64,000 nucleotides of DNA. Origin: Dyella_A sp035685805 (GTDB lineage Bacteria > Pseudomonadota > Gammaproteobacteria > Xanthomonadales > Rhodanobacteraceae). Location: positions 1 through 64,000 of the forward strand of contig NZ_DASSAB010000057.1 in the NCBI RefSeq assembly GCF_035685805.1, given 5' to 3'. The notes beneath the pieces are model-generated. The model was not told where the DNA came from, did not search any database, and was given only the letters and a program-made list of their open reading frames with translations. Shown in pieces: positions 30,781 to 40,578 of the stretch. The first letter of the stretch is position 1; each line of letters begins with the position of its first letter. The position numbers and the translations under genes are program-made.

Positions 30781-32088
30781 TCAGGATTGCGGCAGATGCT
30801 GGGCGACCAGCTCGGAGAGGTGTTCGCGCAGCGCGTCATTGGGCAGATCGTCCAGCACCGCGCGACAGAACGCGGCGGTGAGGATGGCCCGTGCCTGCAG
30901 GTGCGGCACGCCGCGCGAGCGCAGGTAGAACAGGGCCCGCTCGTCCAGCTGGCCGATGGTGGCGCCGTGTGCGGCCTTGACCTCGTCGGCGTGGATCTCC
31001 AGCTCGGGCTTGGTGTCGATCTCGGCGCGCGCCGAGAGCAGCAGGTTCTTGTTGCTCAGGCTGGCGTCGCTGCCGTCCGCGCCGGGCGCCACCAGGATCG
31101 CGCCACGGAATACGCCGCGCGAACGGTCGTCGGCCACGCCCCGCCAGACCGAGTCCGACGCGGTGTTCAGCGCCTTGTGGCGGATCATCATCTGGGTGTC
31201 GGCATGCTGGCGCCCGTGCAGCACGAACGCGCCGCGCGTTTCCAGCCGCGCGCCGTCGCCAGTCAGCTCCGCCTCCAGCTCGTGGCGGCTCATGGCGCCA
31301 CCGAGCTCCAGCCCGTGGACGGTGGCATGCGACTGCGCGTGCTGGGTGATCCGGTGCCGGCGGATCAGGCTGCTGCCGGCGGCCGCCAGCTGCAGCGCCG
31401 CGTGGCGGTAGCGGGCGTCGCGGGCCAGCGTGATGTCGGTGACCAGGGTGCCGAGGTGGGCGTGCGCTCCGCTGGTGGTGTGATGCTCCACCACCGACAG
31501 CTCGGCGCCCTCGCCCAGTTCGATCACGTTATGCAGGTGCCAGGTGACGTCGCCTTCGGCGGCGGCGCCCACGAAGCACAGGTGCACGGGCTCGGCCACC
31601 TTCACGCCGGGCGCCACCCGCAGCACCACGCCGTCGCGCGCGTAGGCCGCATTGAGCTGCACGAACGCGTCGCCGGCACCCTCGTGGCGCGTGCCGAGCG
31701 CGTTGCGCAGCGATTCCGGATCGGCCCGCAGCACCTGGGCGAGCGATTGCACGCTCAGCCCATCCGGCAGCCCCTCACGTCGGGAAAGATCCTCACGCAG
31801 TGCGCCATTGACGAATACCAGCCGGGGCCCGTTCACGCCCGGCAGCGCCAGCGTGGATGGATCGACCGCGCGGGTGGCGATCTTCGCGTCGCCCAGGCTG
31901 AAGCCGCGCTGGTCCAGCGCGCGCAGCGGCGAGTACTTCCAGGCTTCGACGCGGGTGTCGGGCAGGCCCGTGGCGGCGAATGCCTCGCGGTTGTCGTGGC
32001 GTGCCTGGTCGAGCCAGTCCACGCCGCTGGGCACGAGTTCCTCCGCCAGCTGCGAGATGTAGAACGGCGTGGGCACCGCATGCTTCAT
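30781..32088 (-). CDS. sufD: SufD, Fe-S cluster assembly scaffold subunit
   Basis: The 435-residue product is a beta-helix protein of the SufB/SufD family (C-terminal segment SNKNLLLSARAEIDTKPELEIHADEVKAAHGATIGQLDE, read as parts). It forms the SufB-SufC2-SufD complex on which clusters are built. The ATG at 32088 overlaps the sufC stop by ATGA. A longer in-frame opening upstream runs through sufC in another frame and was rejected. Confidence 0.96.
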   Translation of the reverse strand: MKHAVPTPFYISQLAEELVPSGVDWLDQARHDNREAFAATGLPDTRVEAWKYSPLRALDQRGFSLGDAKIATRAVDPSTLALPGVNGPRLVFVNGALREDLSRREGLPDGLSVQSLAQVLRADPESLRNALGTRHEGAGDAFVQLNAAYARDGVVLRVAPGVKVAEPVHLCFVGAAAEGDVTWHLHNVIELGEGAELSVVEHHTTSGAHAHLGTLVTDITLARDARYRHAALQLAAAGSSLIRRHRITQHAQSHATVHGLELGGAMSRHELEAELTGDGARLETRGAFVLHGRQHADTQMMIRHKALNTASDSVWRGVADDRSRGVFRGAILVAPGADGSDASLSNKNLLLSARAEIDTKPELEIHADEVKAAHGATIGQLDERALFYLRSRGVPHLQARAILTAAFCRAVLDDLPNDALREHLSELVAQHLPQS

Positions 32089-32858
32089 ACGGCGGCTCCG
32101 GCCGGCTCGCCGTGCTGGCGCAGCCACGCGTAACCCTGCGCCTCGAGCTTGTGGGCGAGCGTCTTGTCGCCGCTCTCCACGATGCGGCCGTCCGCCAGCA
32201 CGTGCACGAAGTCCGGCTCGATGTAGTCGAGCAGGCGCTGGTAGTGCGTGATCATCAGCACCGAGCGCTCGGGCGAACGCTGGGCGTTGACGCCGTGGGC
32301 GACCTGCTTGAGCGCGTCGATGTCCAGGCCCGAATCGGTCTCGTCCAGAATCGCGAGCCTGGGTTCCAGCACGGCCATCTGGAAAATCTCGTTGCGCTTT
32401 TTCTCGCCACCGGAGAAGCCCTCGTTGACGGCCCGGTGCAGCAGCTCGTCGGAGATCTGCAGGTCCTTGAGCTTCTCGCGCACCAGCTTGAGGAACGCCA
32501 TCGAGTCCAACTCTTTCTCGCCGCGCGCCTTGCGCTGCGCGTTGAGCGCCGTGCGCAGGAAGTAGGTGTTGTTCACTCCGGGGATTTCCACCGGGTACTG
32601 GAAGGCCAGGAACACGCCGGCCGCAGCGCGCGCCTCCGGCTCCATTGCCAGCAGGTCCACGCCGTCGAAAGTGACCGAACCGGCGGTGACCTCGTAGCCC
32701 TCGCGACCGGACAGCACGTTGCCCAGCGTGGACTTGCCGGCGCCATTGGGGCCCATGATGGCGTGTACTTCGCCGGGCCGGATGGTGAGGCTGAGCCCCT
32801 TGAGGATGTCCTTGCCCTCGACGCGGGCGTGCAGGTTGTCGATGGTCAGCGTGGTCAT
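32085..32858 (-). CDS. sufC: SufC, cytosolic ABC-type ATPase
   Basis: The 257-residue product has Walker A GPNGAGKST at 36-44, Q-loop AFQYP, the ABC signature GFSGGEKKR and Walker B LAILDETDSGLD. These are the SufC-specific forms. It powers rearrangement of SufB/SufD during cluster assembly. It overlaps sufD by four bases and is separated from the preceding GNAT gene by 42 bases that include a run of eight A residues (T on the coding strand). Confidence 0.97.
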   Translation of the reverse strand: MTTLTIDNLHARVEGKDILKGLSLTIRPGEVHAIMGPNGAGKSTLGNVLSGREGYEVTAGSVTFDGVDLLAMEPEARAAAGVFLAFQYPVEIPGVNNTYFLRTALNAQRKARGEKELDSMAFLKLVREKLKDLQISDELLHRAVNEGFSGGEKKRNEIFQMAVLEPRLAILDETDSGLDIDALKQVAHGVNAQRSPERSVLMITHYQRLLDYIEPDFVHVLADGRIVESGDKTLAHKLEAQGYAWLRQHGEPAGAAV

Positions 32859-32900
32859 GGGATGGCCTGGTAAATGACGTGCAAAAAAAAGGTGGAACGC

Positions 32901-33416
32901 TCAGCAAACGGGCGGCGCGGTGCGCGCCAGCGCCGCCATCGCATCGCCGGTGACGCGGCAGCCTAGCCACTCGGGTGTGAGCACCGCGCCGAGGGATTGA
33001 TAGAACGCGATCGACGGCTTGTTCCAGTCCAGCACCGACCACTGCAGCCGCGGCAACGACTGCTCGACACAGCGCGCGGCGAGGTGGGCGATCAACGCCT
33101 TGCCCAGTCCGTTGCCGCGGAAGGCCGGGCGCACGAACAGGTCTTCGAGATAGATGCCGGCGCGGCCGCGGAAGGTGGAGTAGTTGTAGAACCACAGCGC
33201 GAAGCCGGCGACCTCGCCGTTCCATTGCGCGATGTCGCAGTGGGCGCGGGGCGTGTCGCCGAACAGGTCGCGTGCGATGTCTGCCTCGCTGGCGTCCACC
33301 TCGTGCAGCAGCTTCTCGTAGTCGGCCAGCTCGCGGATCAGTGCGAGGATCTCGGGCACGTCGTGCGGTTGCGCGGGGCGCAGGCGCACGCCAGTGGGGT
33401 GCGTTCCGTCCGTCAC
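32901..33416 (-). CDS. GNAT-family N-acetyltransferase inside the suf operon
   Basis: A GTG start at 33416 overlaps the upstream LprI-like stop by GTGA, which decided the start. The 171-residue protein has the spermidine/spermine-acetyltransferase-like pattern LRPAQPHDVPEILALIREL, then LEDLFVRPAFRGNGLGKALI with the acetyl-CoA loop R-G-N-G-L-G-K, then WNKPSIAFYQSLGA. Substrate unknown. Its position between sufB and sufC is unusual and its role in cluster assembly, if any, is not clear. Confidence 0.88.
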   Translation of the reverse strand: MTDGTHPTGVRLRPAQPHDVPEILALIRELADYEKLLHEVDASEADIARDLFGDTPRAHCDIAQWNGEVAGFALWFYNYSTFRGRAGIYLEDLFVRPAFRGNGLGKALIAHLAARCVEQSLPRLQWSVLDWNKPSIAFYQSLGAVLTPEWLGCRVTGDAMAALARTAPPVC

Positions 33417-33879
33417 TGCAGTGTGTCCTTGTGCTTGATCGATCCGCTGCATACGTCGCCTTCTTCCACGCCGTCCAGCCACGCCCTGAGTTGCGCCGTG
33501 CGCTGCTCGGTCAACCGCGCCTTCTGCTGGCTTTCGCACATCGGGAACGCCGAGCCGTACTGCACGCCCGCCTGCTGGCCCGGCGCGAGCGGAAAGCGCG
33601 CGCCCAGCTCGGTATCGCGAAAAGCGAGCCAGGCACGCTGTGCGGTTTTCAGGCGAGCGAGGAACAGGGGCTGGTCGGCGTACTTGGCCACGATCGCCCG
33701 CCACACCCGGTTCAACTCGGCATCGGCCTGGGCGAATCCGGCGCCGGCACAGGCGTTCAGCCCGGCCTGCGTCTGCTCCGCACGGCAATCGCCCGGGGCT
33801 TCGCCGGCGTACACGCCGGGGGCCGCAGCCGGCGCGGCGACGAGCAACCAGACGACGATGCGACGCCTCATCCCACCCC

Positions 33880-33883
<4 letters not shown>
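33413..33883 (-). CDS. LprI-like (DUF1311) exported protein inside the suf operon
   Basis: From the ATG at 33883, which overlaps the sufB stop by ATGA, the product has 156 residues; an ATG at 33871 is an alternative. A signal peptide covers about residues 5-26 (RRRIVVWLLVAAPAAAPGVYA, in part). The mature part has the lysozyme-inhibitor LprI-like pattern: CRAEQTQAGLNACAG, ADAELNRVWRAIVAKY, LKTAQRAWLAFRD and a late Cys pair. LprI-type proteins are periplasmic or lipoproteins, so cotranscription with cytosolic SUF genes is odd. Confidence 0.82.
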
Positions 33884-35342
<1,459 letters not shown>

Positions 35343-35346
<4 letters not shown>

Positions 35347-35801
35347 GCGATGGTCCTGCCCTTGATCTCGCTGATGGCGATGGTCGCCTGCGCCGGACGG
35401 ACCGGCGGCCTGAGCATGTCGGCCAGACTCACGCCACGCAGGGCGCTGTCGAGCACGTCGTTGATCTGTCGCCAGCTGCCGCGCACGCCACAGCGGGATT
35501 CGCGGTCACACTGGCCGTCGGTGCTGCATTCGGTCATGCCGATACGCCCTTCCATGGCCTCGACGATCTCGGCCAGGTTGATCTCGCTGGCTGGCCTCGC
35601 CAGGCGATAGCCGCCGTTGACGCCGCGGAACGAGTCGACCAGCCCGGCGTGACCGAGCGACTTCAGCAGCTTGCTCACCGTGGGCAGCTCCAGGTGCGTC
35701 TCGTCGGCAATCTGGGCGGTGCTCAGCACGCTGTGCGGATGCGCAGCGATGCAGGTCATCACCACGGCGGCGTAATCGGTGAGGCGGCTGACACGGAGCA
35801 T
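35343..35801 (-). CDS. sufR: Rrf2-family Fe-S regulator of the suf operon
   Basis: The 152-residue winged-helix protein starts MLRVSRLTDYAAVVM and has the recognition helix LPTVSKLLKSLGHAG. Cys92, Cys98 and Cys104 are exactly at the cluster-ligand positions of IscR; residue 107, a His in IscR, is Arg here. It should sense Fe-S status and repress or activate the suf genes it heads. It overlaps sufB by four bases. Confidence 0.92.
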
Positions 35802-35819
35802 GGCAAGCGGGCCCGGTTA

Positions 35820-35842
35820 ATCAAGACCAAAATGGTACGGAT
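35820..35842. promoter_or_regulatory. Candidate Rrf2-type operator before the suf operon
   Basis: A 23-bp imperfect palindrome, ATCAAGACCA-AAA-TGGTACGGAT, has arms matching at 7 of 10 positions (ATC...ACCA). It ends 19 bases upstream of the regulator's ATG, over the expected promoter. I infer it is the autoregulatory binding site of the regulator. Confidence 0.5.
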
Positions 35843-35889
35843 TTGGGCCCCGATGGTCAATCCGACAGCACGTCGCAGCGCTCCCTTGT

Positions 35890-35906
35890 TGCACCAGCAG
35901 CGTGCT
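35890..35906 (+). promoter_or_regulatory. Possible NtrC-binding site upstream of glnK
   Basis: TGCACC-N5-CGTGCT resembles the NtrC consensus TGCACC-N5-GGTGCA, with four of six matches in the right arm. It lies about 100 bases upstream of a sigma-54-type promoter, a normal enhancer distance. Confidence 0.4.
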
Positions 35907-36003
35907 AACCACCGCACCCGGAACGCGCGCGCCGTCGTCCTGGTCGCGCTACAGACGGGCCCCCGCCCAGCTTTCGCGGACTGTTGCCGGCGGATGAGCC
36001 CGC

Positions 36004-36018
36004 TGGCACGCAATCTGC
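36004..36018 (+). promoter_or_regulatory. Sigma-54-type promoter of glnK-amtB
   Basis: TGGCACGCAATCTGC has the invariant GG and GC at exactly -24/-12 spacing and differs from TGGCACGN4TTGC by one base. It begins 58 bases upstream of the glnK ATG. Sigma-54/NtrC control is the standard mode for glnK-amtB. Confidence 0.7.
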
Positions 36019-36061
36019 TGTGTCGCAACAAACAAGCGCCGCACGGGGAGCAAGGCACGCC

Positions 36062-36400
36062 ATGAAGTGGATCACCGCGATCATCAAACCGTTCAAGCTC
36101 GACGAGGTGCGCGAGGCGCTGGCCGAGGCCGGCGTGCAAGGCATGACCGTCACCGAGGTCAAGGGTTTTGGTCGCCAGCACGGCCACACCGAGTTGTATC
36201 GCGGGGCCGAGTACGTGGTGGATTTCCTGCCCAAGCTGAAAATCGAGATCGCCGTGAGCGACGAGGTCGCCGAGCGCGCGATCGAGGCGATCAGTTCCAC
36301 CGCGCGCACCGGCAAGGTGGGCGACGGCAAGATCATGGTGTTCGACCTGGAGCAGGTGATCCGCATCCGCACGCAGGAGGTCGACGCCGATGCGCTTTGA
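36062..36400 (+). CDS. glnK: PII nitrogen-regulatory protein (GlnK-type)
   Basis: The 112-residue product is a PII trimer subunit. The T-loop has Tyr51 (RGAEYVVDFLP), the uridylylation site, and the C-terminal signature TGKVGDGKIMVFDLEQ is present. It signals glutamine/2-oxoglutarate status and, by position, should plug the AmtB channel when nitrogen is plentiful. The start at 36062 gives the standard MKWITAIIKPFKLDEV. amtB starts 11 bases before its stop. Confidence 0.95.
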   Translation: MKWITAIIKPFKLDEVREALAEAGVQGMTVTEVKGFGRQHGHTELYRGAEYVVDFLPKLKIEIAVSDEVAERAIEAISSTARTGKVGDGKIMVFDLEQVIRIRTQEVDADAL

Positions 36401-37760
36401 CGTGCGGGGAGCGGGGAACCGGGAACGGGGAACGTGGCGGGCAAGGGCGAGTGTCAGCTTGCTCGCTCTGACGGTCGCCCTGTTCTTCACCATGCCGGCG
36501 ATGGCGCAGGGCGATGCGCCCAAGCTCGACAGCGGCGACACCGCCTGGATGCTCACCGCTTCCATGCTGGTGCTGCTGATGACGATCCCGGGACTCGCGC
36601 TGTTCTACGGCGGCATGGTGCGCGCCAAGAACCTGCTGTCGGTGCTGATGCAGTGTTTCGCGATCACCTCGCTGGTGACCGTGCTGTGGATGGTCTACGG
36701 CTACTCGCTGGCCTTCAGCACCGTCGGCATGCACGCCGGCCAGGTGGATCTGCACTCGATCGTCGGCGGGCTGGACCGCTTCATGCTGGCCGGGCTGAAA
36801 CCGGACTCGCTCTACAACACGGTGCCGGAAAGCGTGTTCGTGATGTTCCAGCTTACGTTCGCGATCATCACCCCGGCGCTGATCATCGGCGCGTTCGCCG
36901 AGCGCATGAAGTTCAGTGCGCTGCTGTGGTTCACCGGGTTGTGGCTGACCTTCGTCTACCTGCCGATGGCGCACATGGTGTGGAGCGGCCCGGGCTCGCT
37001 GCTGGGCGACCTGGGCGTGCTGGATTTCGCCGGCGGCACCGTGGTGCACATCAACGCGGGCATCGCCGGCCTGGTGGCGTGTTTGGTGATCGGCAAGCGC
37101 AAGGGCTACCCCACCACGCCGATGCCGCCGCACAACCTTGGCTACACGGTGATCGGCGCCAGTCTGTTGTGGCTGGGCTGGTTCGGCTTCAACGCCGGCT
37201 CGGCGGTGGCCTCCAACGGCAGTGCCGGCATGGCGATGCTGGTGACGCAGATTGCCACCGCCGGCGCGGTGATCGGCTGGACCGCGGTGGAGTGGTTCGT
37301 GCACAAGCGCCCCAGCGTGCTGGGCGCGGTGTCCGGCGCGGTGGCCGGGCTGGTGGCGGTGACGCCGGCCTCGGGCACCTGCGGCCCGGGCGGCGCGCTG
37401 GTGCTGGGGTTGATTGCCGGTGCGGCGTGCTTCTTCACCGCCACCAAGCTGAAGAACAAGCTGCGCTACGACGACTCGCTGGACGTGTTCGGCGTGCACG
37501 CCATCGCTGGCATCGTCGGCGGCCTGCTCACCGGCCCGCTGGCCTCGGCCACGCTTGGCGGCTTCGGCAACGTCGCCTCGCTGGGCGGCCAGCTGTGGAT
37601 CCAGGCCAAGGGCGTGGGCTTCACCATCACGTGGAGCGCGGCGCTGAGCTACGCGATCCTCAAGCTGCTCGACCTGTCGATCGGCCTGCGCGTGGATGCC
37701 GAGCAGGAGCAGATCGGGCTGGATCTGTCCCAACACGAGGAGCGCGCGTACAACCTTTGA
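36390..37760 (+). CDS. amtB: Ammonium transporter AmtB
   Basis: The 456-residue protein has a signal peptide followed by 11 predicted membrane helices. Amt signatures seen: GLALFYGGMVRAKN, the ammonium-pore histidines in DVFGVHAIAGIVGG and VVHINAGIAG, and FNAGSA. It conducts NH4+/NH3 across the inner membrane. The N-terminus is odd: residues 6-16 (RGAGNRERGTW) are encoded by a copy of a dispersed GGGAAC-rich repeat (36408-36432), lengthening the positive region before the hydrophobic segment SLLALTVALFFTMPAMA. No other in-frame start precedes the signal. Confidence 0.95.
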   Translation: MRFDVRGAGNRERGTWRARASVSLLALTVALFFTMPAMAQGDAPKLDSGDTAWMLTASMLVLLMTIPGLALFYGGMVRAKNLLSVLMQCFAITSLVTVLWMVYGYSLAFSTVGMHAGQVDLHSIVGGLDRFMLAGLKPDSLYNTVPESVFVMFQLTFAIITPALIIGAFAERMKFSALLWFTGLWLTFVYLPMAHMVWSGPGSLLGDLGVLDFAGGTVVHINAGIAGLVACLVIGKRKGYPTTPMPPHNLGYTVIGASLLWLGWFGFNAGSAVASNGSAGMAMLVTQIATAGAVIGWTAVEWFVHKRPSVLGAVSGAVAGLVAVTPASGTCGPGGALVLGLIAGAACFFTATKLKNKLRYDDSLDVFGVHAIAGIVGGLLTGPLASATLGGFGNVASLGGQLWIQAKGVGFTITWSAALSYAILKLLDLSIGLRVDAEQEQIGLDLSQHEERAYNL

Positions 37761-37766
37761 CGGGGG

Positions 37767-37793
37767 CAGCCGCGGCAGGCTCAGCCGCGGCTG
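37767..37793. terminator. Hairpin between convergent amtB and EAL gene
   Basis: Perfect 9-bp stem CAGCCGCGG/CCGCGGCTG with a 9-base loop, starting seven bases after the amtB stop and overlapping the last codons of the EAL gene. No T-tract, so a Rho-aided or weak bidirectional terminator is possible. Confidence 0.4.
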
Positions 37794-39109
37794 CGGCCAC
37801 CGCAGCGCGCGATGAAGTCGGCCGCCGGCACCGGGCGGCCCAGGTGGTAGCCCTGGCCGAAGTCGCAGCCCATCTCGGCCAGCAGCGACTGGGTGCCGCC
37901 ATCCTCGATGCCCTCGGCCACCGCCACCAGATCCAGGTGGTGGGCCATGTCGATGATGGCGCTGACCAGCCGGGCAGCGCGGGCGTCATCGTGGATGCCA
38001 CGCACCAGCGAGAGATCGATCTTCAACTCGGTGGCGGGAAATTTGCTCAGGTAGGCGATGCTGGCGTAGCCGGTGCCGAAGTCGTCGATGGCCACGCCGA
38101 TGCCCCGGTCGCGCAGGCGCCTGAGCAGGCTCACCGTCTGGTCCAGGTCATGCACCAGCGCCGTCTCGGTAATTTCGGCGATGACCCGCTCGGGCGCTAC
38201 GCCCCAGATGCCCAACGCACCGGTCAACTTTTCCACCAGCCCCGGCTGGTTGAAGGCGCGCGGCGAGAGGTTGATGGCGAACTTGAGGTCCGGCACGTGG
38301 TTGAGCGCGGCGGCGTGGCGCAGGGTGGTGTTGATGCTCCAGCTGGTCAGCGCGGTAATCAGCCCGCTCTGCTCGGCGAACGGCACGAAGTGCCCCGGCC
38401 ACACCTCGCCATGCTGCTCGGCGGTCCAGCGCGCGAGCGACTCGGCACCGGCGATGCGCCCGGTCTGCAGGTTCCAGATCGGCTGCAGGAACGTGTTCAG
38501 GCGATTGTTCTCGATCGCTTCGCGCAGCTCCTCGTAGCTGATCACGGCCTGCTCGTCGGAGCGGCCGTACACCGCATGCTGCCCGCCCTGGCGCAGCGCC
38601 TCGTGCAGCGCCAGCTCGGCGCGACGGCACAACACCTCCGGATCGGTGCCGTGGTCCGGATGCAGCGCGATGCCCATCACCGGGCGGCCGCGCCACGGCT
38701 GTCCGCGATCCTGCACGGGCAGGTCGAACGCCTGGGTCAGGCGGGTGGCCGCGAGCAGCGCGTGCTGCTCGTTGCGCATGTGCGGCAGCACGACCATGTA
38801 GAGGTCGTAAGCGACGCGGAACACGCGATCGACCGGACGCAGCGCCGCCGCGATCATCTTGCCGACGCTGTCGGCGGCGCTGTCGCCGGTGGCATAACCC
38901 AGCCGCAGCGCGCGATCGCGCAGCCCCTCGACCATCACCGCCAGCACGGCGGCACGATCAGCGCCATCGCCGCGGCCGTCGGCGACCACGGCAGCGATCG
39001 CCGCACACACCTCGTCCCGGTTCAGCACGGACCGCGCCCGCGCGACGAGGCCCCGGTGCGGCGGCAGGTCATTGCAGGAACAGGTCGGCAGCGTCGATGC
39101 CGTAGGCAC
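37781..39109 (-). CDS. Degenerate GGDEF plus EAL domain protein
   Basis: The product has up to 442 residues from the GTG at 39109; a GTG at about 39028 is an alternative since the first overlaps the upstream gene by 41 bases. At about 85-115 the GGDEF signature is replaced by AYDLY (RVFRVAYDLYMVVLP), so cyclase activity is unlikely. The EAL domain from about 190 keeps most catalytic residues (NLSPRAF, EITETA, DDFGTGYAS, KIDLSLV, EGIED) but has ESL in place of EAL in the signature (AESLARW); the Glu is kept. It may cleave or just bind cyclic di-GMP. It sits directly behind a HD-GYP-like gene. Confidence 0.88.
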   Translation of the reverse strand: MPTASTLPTCSCNDLPPHRGLVARARSVLNRDEVCAAIAAVVADGRGDGADRAAVLAVMVEGLRDRALRLGYATGDSAADSVGKMIAAALRPVDRVFRVAYDLYMVVLPHMRNEQHALLAATRLTQAFDLPVQDRGQPWRGRPVMGIALHPDHGTDPEVLCRRAELALHEALRQGGQHAVYGRSDEQAVISYEELREAIENNRLNTFLQPIWNLQTGRIAGAESLARWTAEQHGEVWPGHFVPFAEQSGLITALTSWSINTTLRHAAALNHVPDLKFAINLSPRAFNQPGLVEKLTGALGIWGVAPERVIAEITETALVHDLDQTVSLLRRLRDRGIGVAIDDFGTGYASIAYLSKFPATELKIDLSLVRGIHDDARAARLVSAIIDMAHHLDLVAVAEGIEDGGTQSLLAEMGCDFGQGYHLGRPVPAADFIARCGGRSRG

Positions 39110-40289
39110 CGGGGATCAGGCTGCGACGGATGTGCACCATCGGACCATCGGGGTTCTGGTTCATCAGGTCCACCACCTGGAAGGTGGTCAGCGGCAACTT
39201 GTCCGGCGTGCTCAGGATGACCACGCGGGGCGTCAGGCGGCGCGCCTGGTTCTGCGCCATCACCACCGCCACTTCGCCGGTGGTCAGCTCGACCATCGAG
39301 CCGGTGGGGTAGACCCCGAGACAAACCTGGAACTGCTCGACCAGCTCGGCCTGGAACAGTACATCGCGCGCCAGGTAGATCTGGCGCAGCGCGTGATGGC
39401 GCGCCAGCGGCCGCCGGTGCGGACGGTCGCTGATCAGGGCGTGGTAGGTGTCGATCATCCCCAGCATGCGCCCCACCAACGGGATCTCCACGCCCACCAG
39501 CGCGGCCGGGTAACCGCTGCCGTCATGCCGCTCGTGGTGGGTGCGCAGGATATCGATGACGTCGATGTCGCTCAGGCTCGAGTCCTTCACGATGGCCAGG
39601 CCATGGTCGACGTGCGCGTGGATTTGCGCCATCTCTTCGGGCGACAGCGGATCGGGCCGCTGCAGCAGTGCCTCCGGCACCCGCGTCTTGCCGATGTCCA
39701 TCAGCAGGCCGCCGGCGGCAAGGCTGACGATGGTCTCCTCGGCAAACCCCATGTGGCGCCCGAAAGCCGCCGCCAGCGCGCTGCAATTGACGGCGTGGCT
39801 GTAGGAGTCGTGGTCGTGCCGACGCAGCCCTTCCACCCAGAAGAACGCGTCGGCGCTGCGCAGCACGCTGGCGACCAGCGGCCGCACCGCGCGCTCGACT
39901 GACTCCACCGGCAGTTCGCGGCCCTGGAGCACGTCCTCGAACACCTGCTGCACGCCGGCCACCGCGTTCTCAAGCGCTTCGCGCGCACGCGGCACTTCGT
40001 CGTCGAACGACACCTGGTCGAGGTAGCCCACCTGGGTCTGGAAGCGTGAGGCAGACAGCTCGGTGCGGCGGAGCATCTGCATCGAGCCGTCCGGCGTGAG
40101 CTGCCGGCGCGCGTCGACGTAGACGAATTCGCACATCTCGCGCAGCTTGGCGATATCCGAGGGCGTCATCAGCTGCAGCCCCTGCAGCGGAAAGTCGGTC
40201 GACTCCCACGGCAGGTCCAGCCGCGACACGAACATGCCCAGTTCGAGGTCGGCGACTTCGACGCGACATTCCTCCAGCTCAGAAGCCAT
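39069..40289 (-). CDS. DUF3391/HD-GYP protein with altered HD motif
   Basis: The 406-residue product has an N-terminal DUF3391 part (LELGMFVSRLDLPW; EFVYVDARR) and a HD-GYP core. The GYP motif HHERHDGSGYP at 251-261 is intact and His165 (YSHAVN) is present, but the normal HDIGK is MDIGK: Met197 replaces the metal-binding His, next to Asp198. HD-GYP enzymes hydrolyse cyclic di-GMP; loss of this His suggests reduced or lost activity, or a signalling role. It overlaps the EAL gene by up to 41 bases. Confidence 0.9.
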   Translation of the reverse strand: MASELEECRVEVADLELGMFVSRLDLPWESTDFPLQGLQLMTPSDIAKLREMCEFVYVDARRQLTPDGSMQMLRRTELSASRFQTQVGYLDQVSFDDEVPRAREALENAVAGVQQVFEDVLQGRELPVESVERAVRPLVASVLRSADAFFWVEGLRRHDHDSYSHAVNCSALAAAFGRHMGFAEETIVSLAAGGLLMDIGKTRVPEALLQRPDPLSPEEMAQIHAHVDHGLAIVKDSSLSDIDVIDILRTHHERHDGSGYPAALVGVEIPLVGRMLGMIDTYHALISDRPHRRPLARHHALRQIYLARDVLFQAELVEQFQVCLGVYPTGSMVELTTGEVAVVMAQNQARRLTPRVVILSTPDKLPLTTFQVVDLMNQNPDGPMVHIRRSLIPGAYGIDAADLFLQ

Positions 40290-40578
40290 GGCGCGGCCTG
40301 GGCGAGAAACAGTGGCGGACGGTCATGGGGAACATGAAGGGCATCGGGGGAAAATCACGAAAAGAGCGGGCACCTGCGTCTGCATCGGCATCCGCCCGCC
40401 ATCCTTGAACATCAGGGGAGGTGAGCATGCGTCGGCAGCGCCGCCGCGCGCAACAGGCGATAGCGGGGCCTCGGCGCGCGTGCCCCGGGGACCCATCCGC
40501 ACTGCCCCCGTCGCGCGCCGCGTCACGCGAGGAAATCCGCGCGGCTAGACTGGCGCTTTCACTCCGTCGACGTTCCGC

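Noticed and set aside
32881..32890. Intrinsic terminator at the A-tract before sufC
   Set aside because: No stem precedes it on the transcribed strand, and a terminator here would cut the suf operon.
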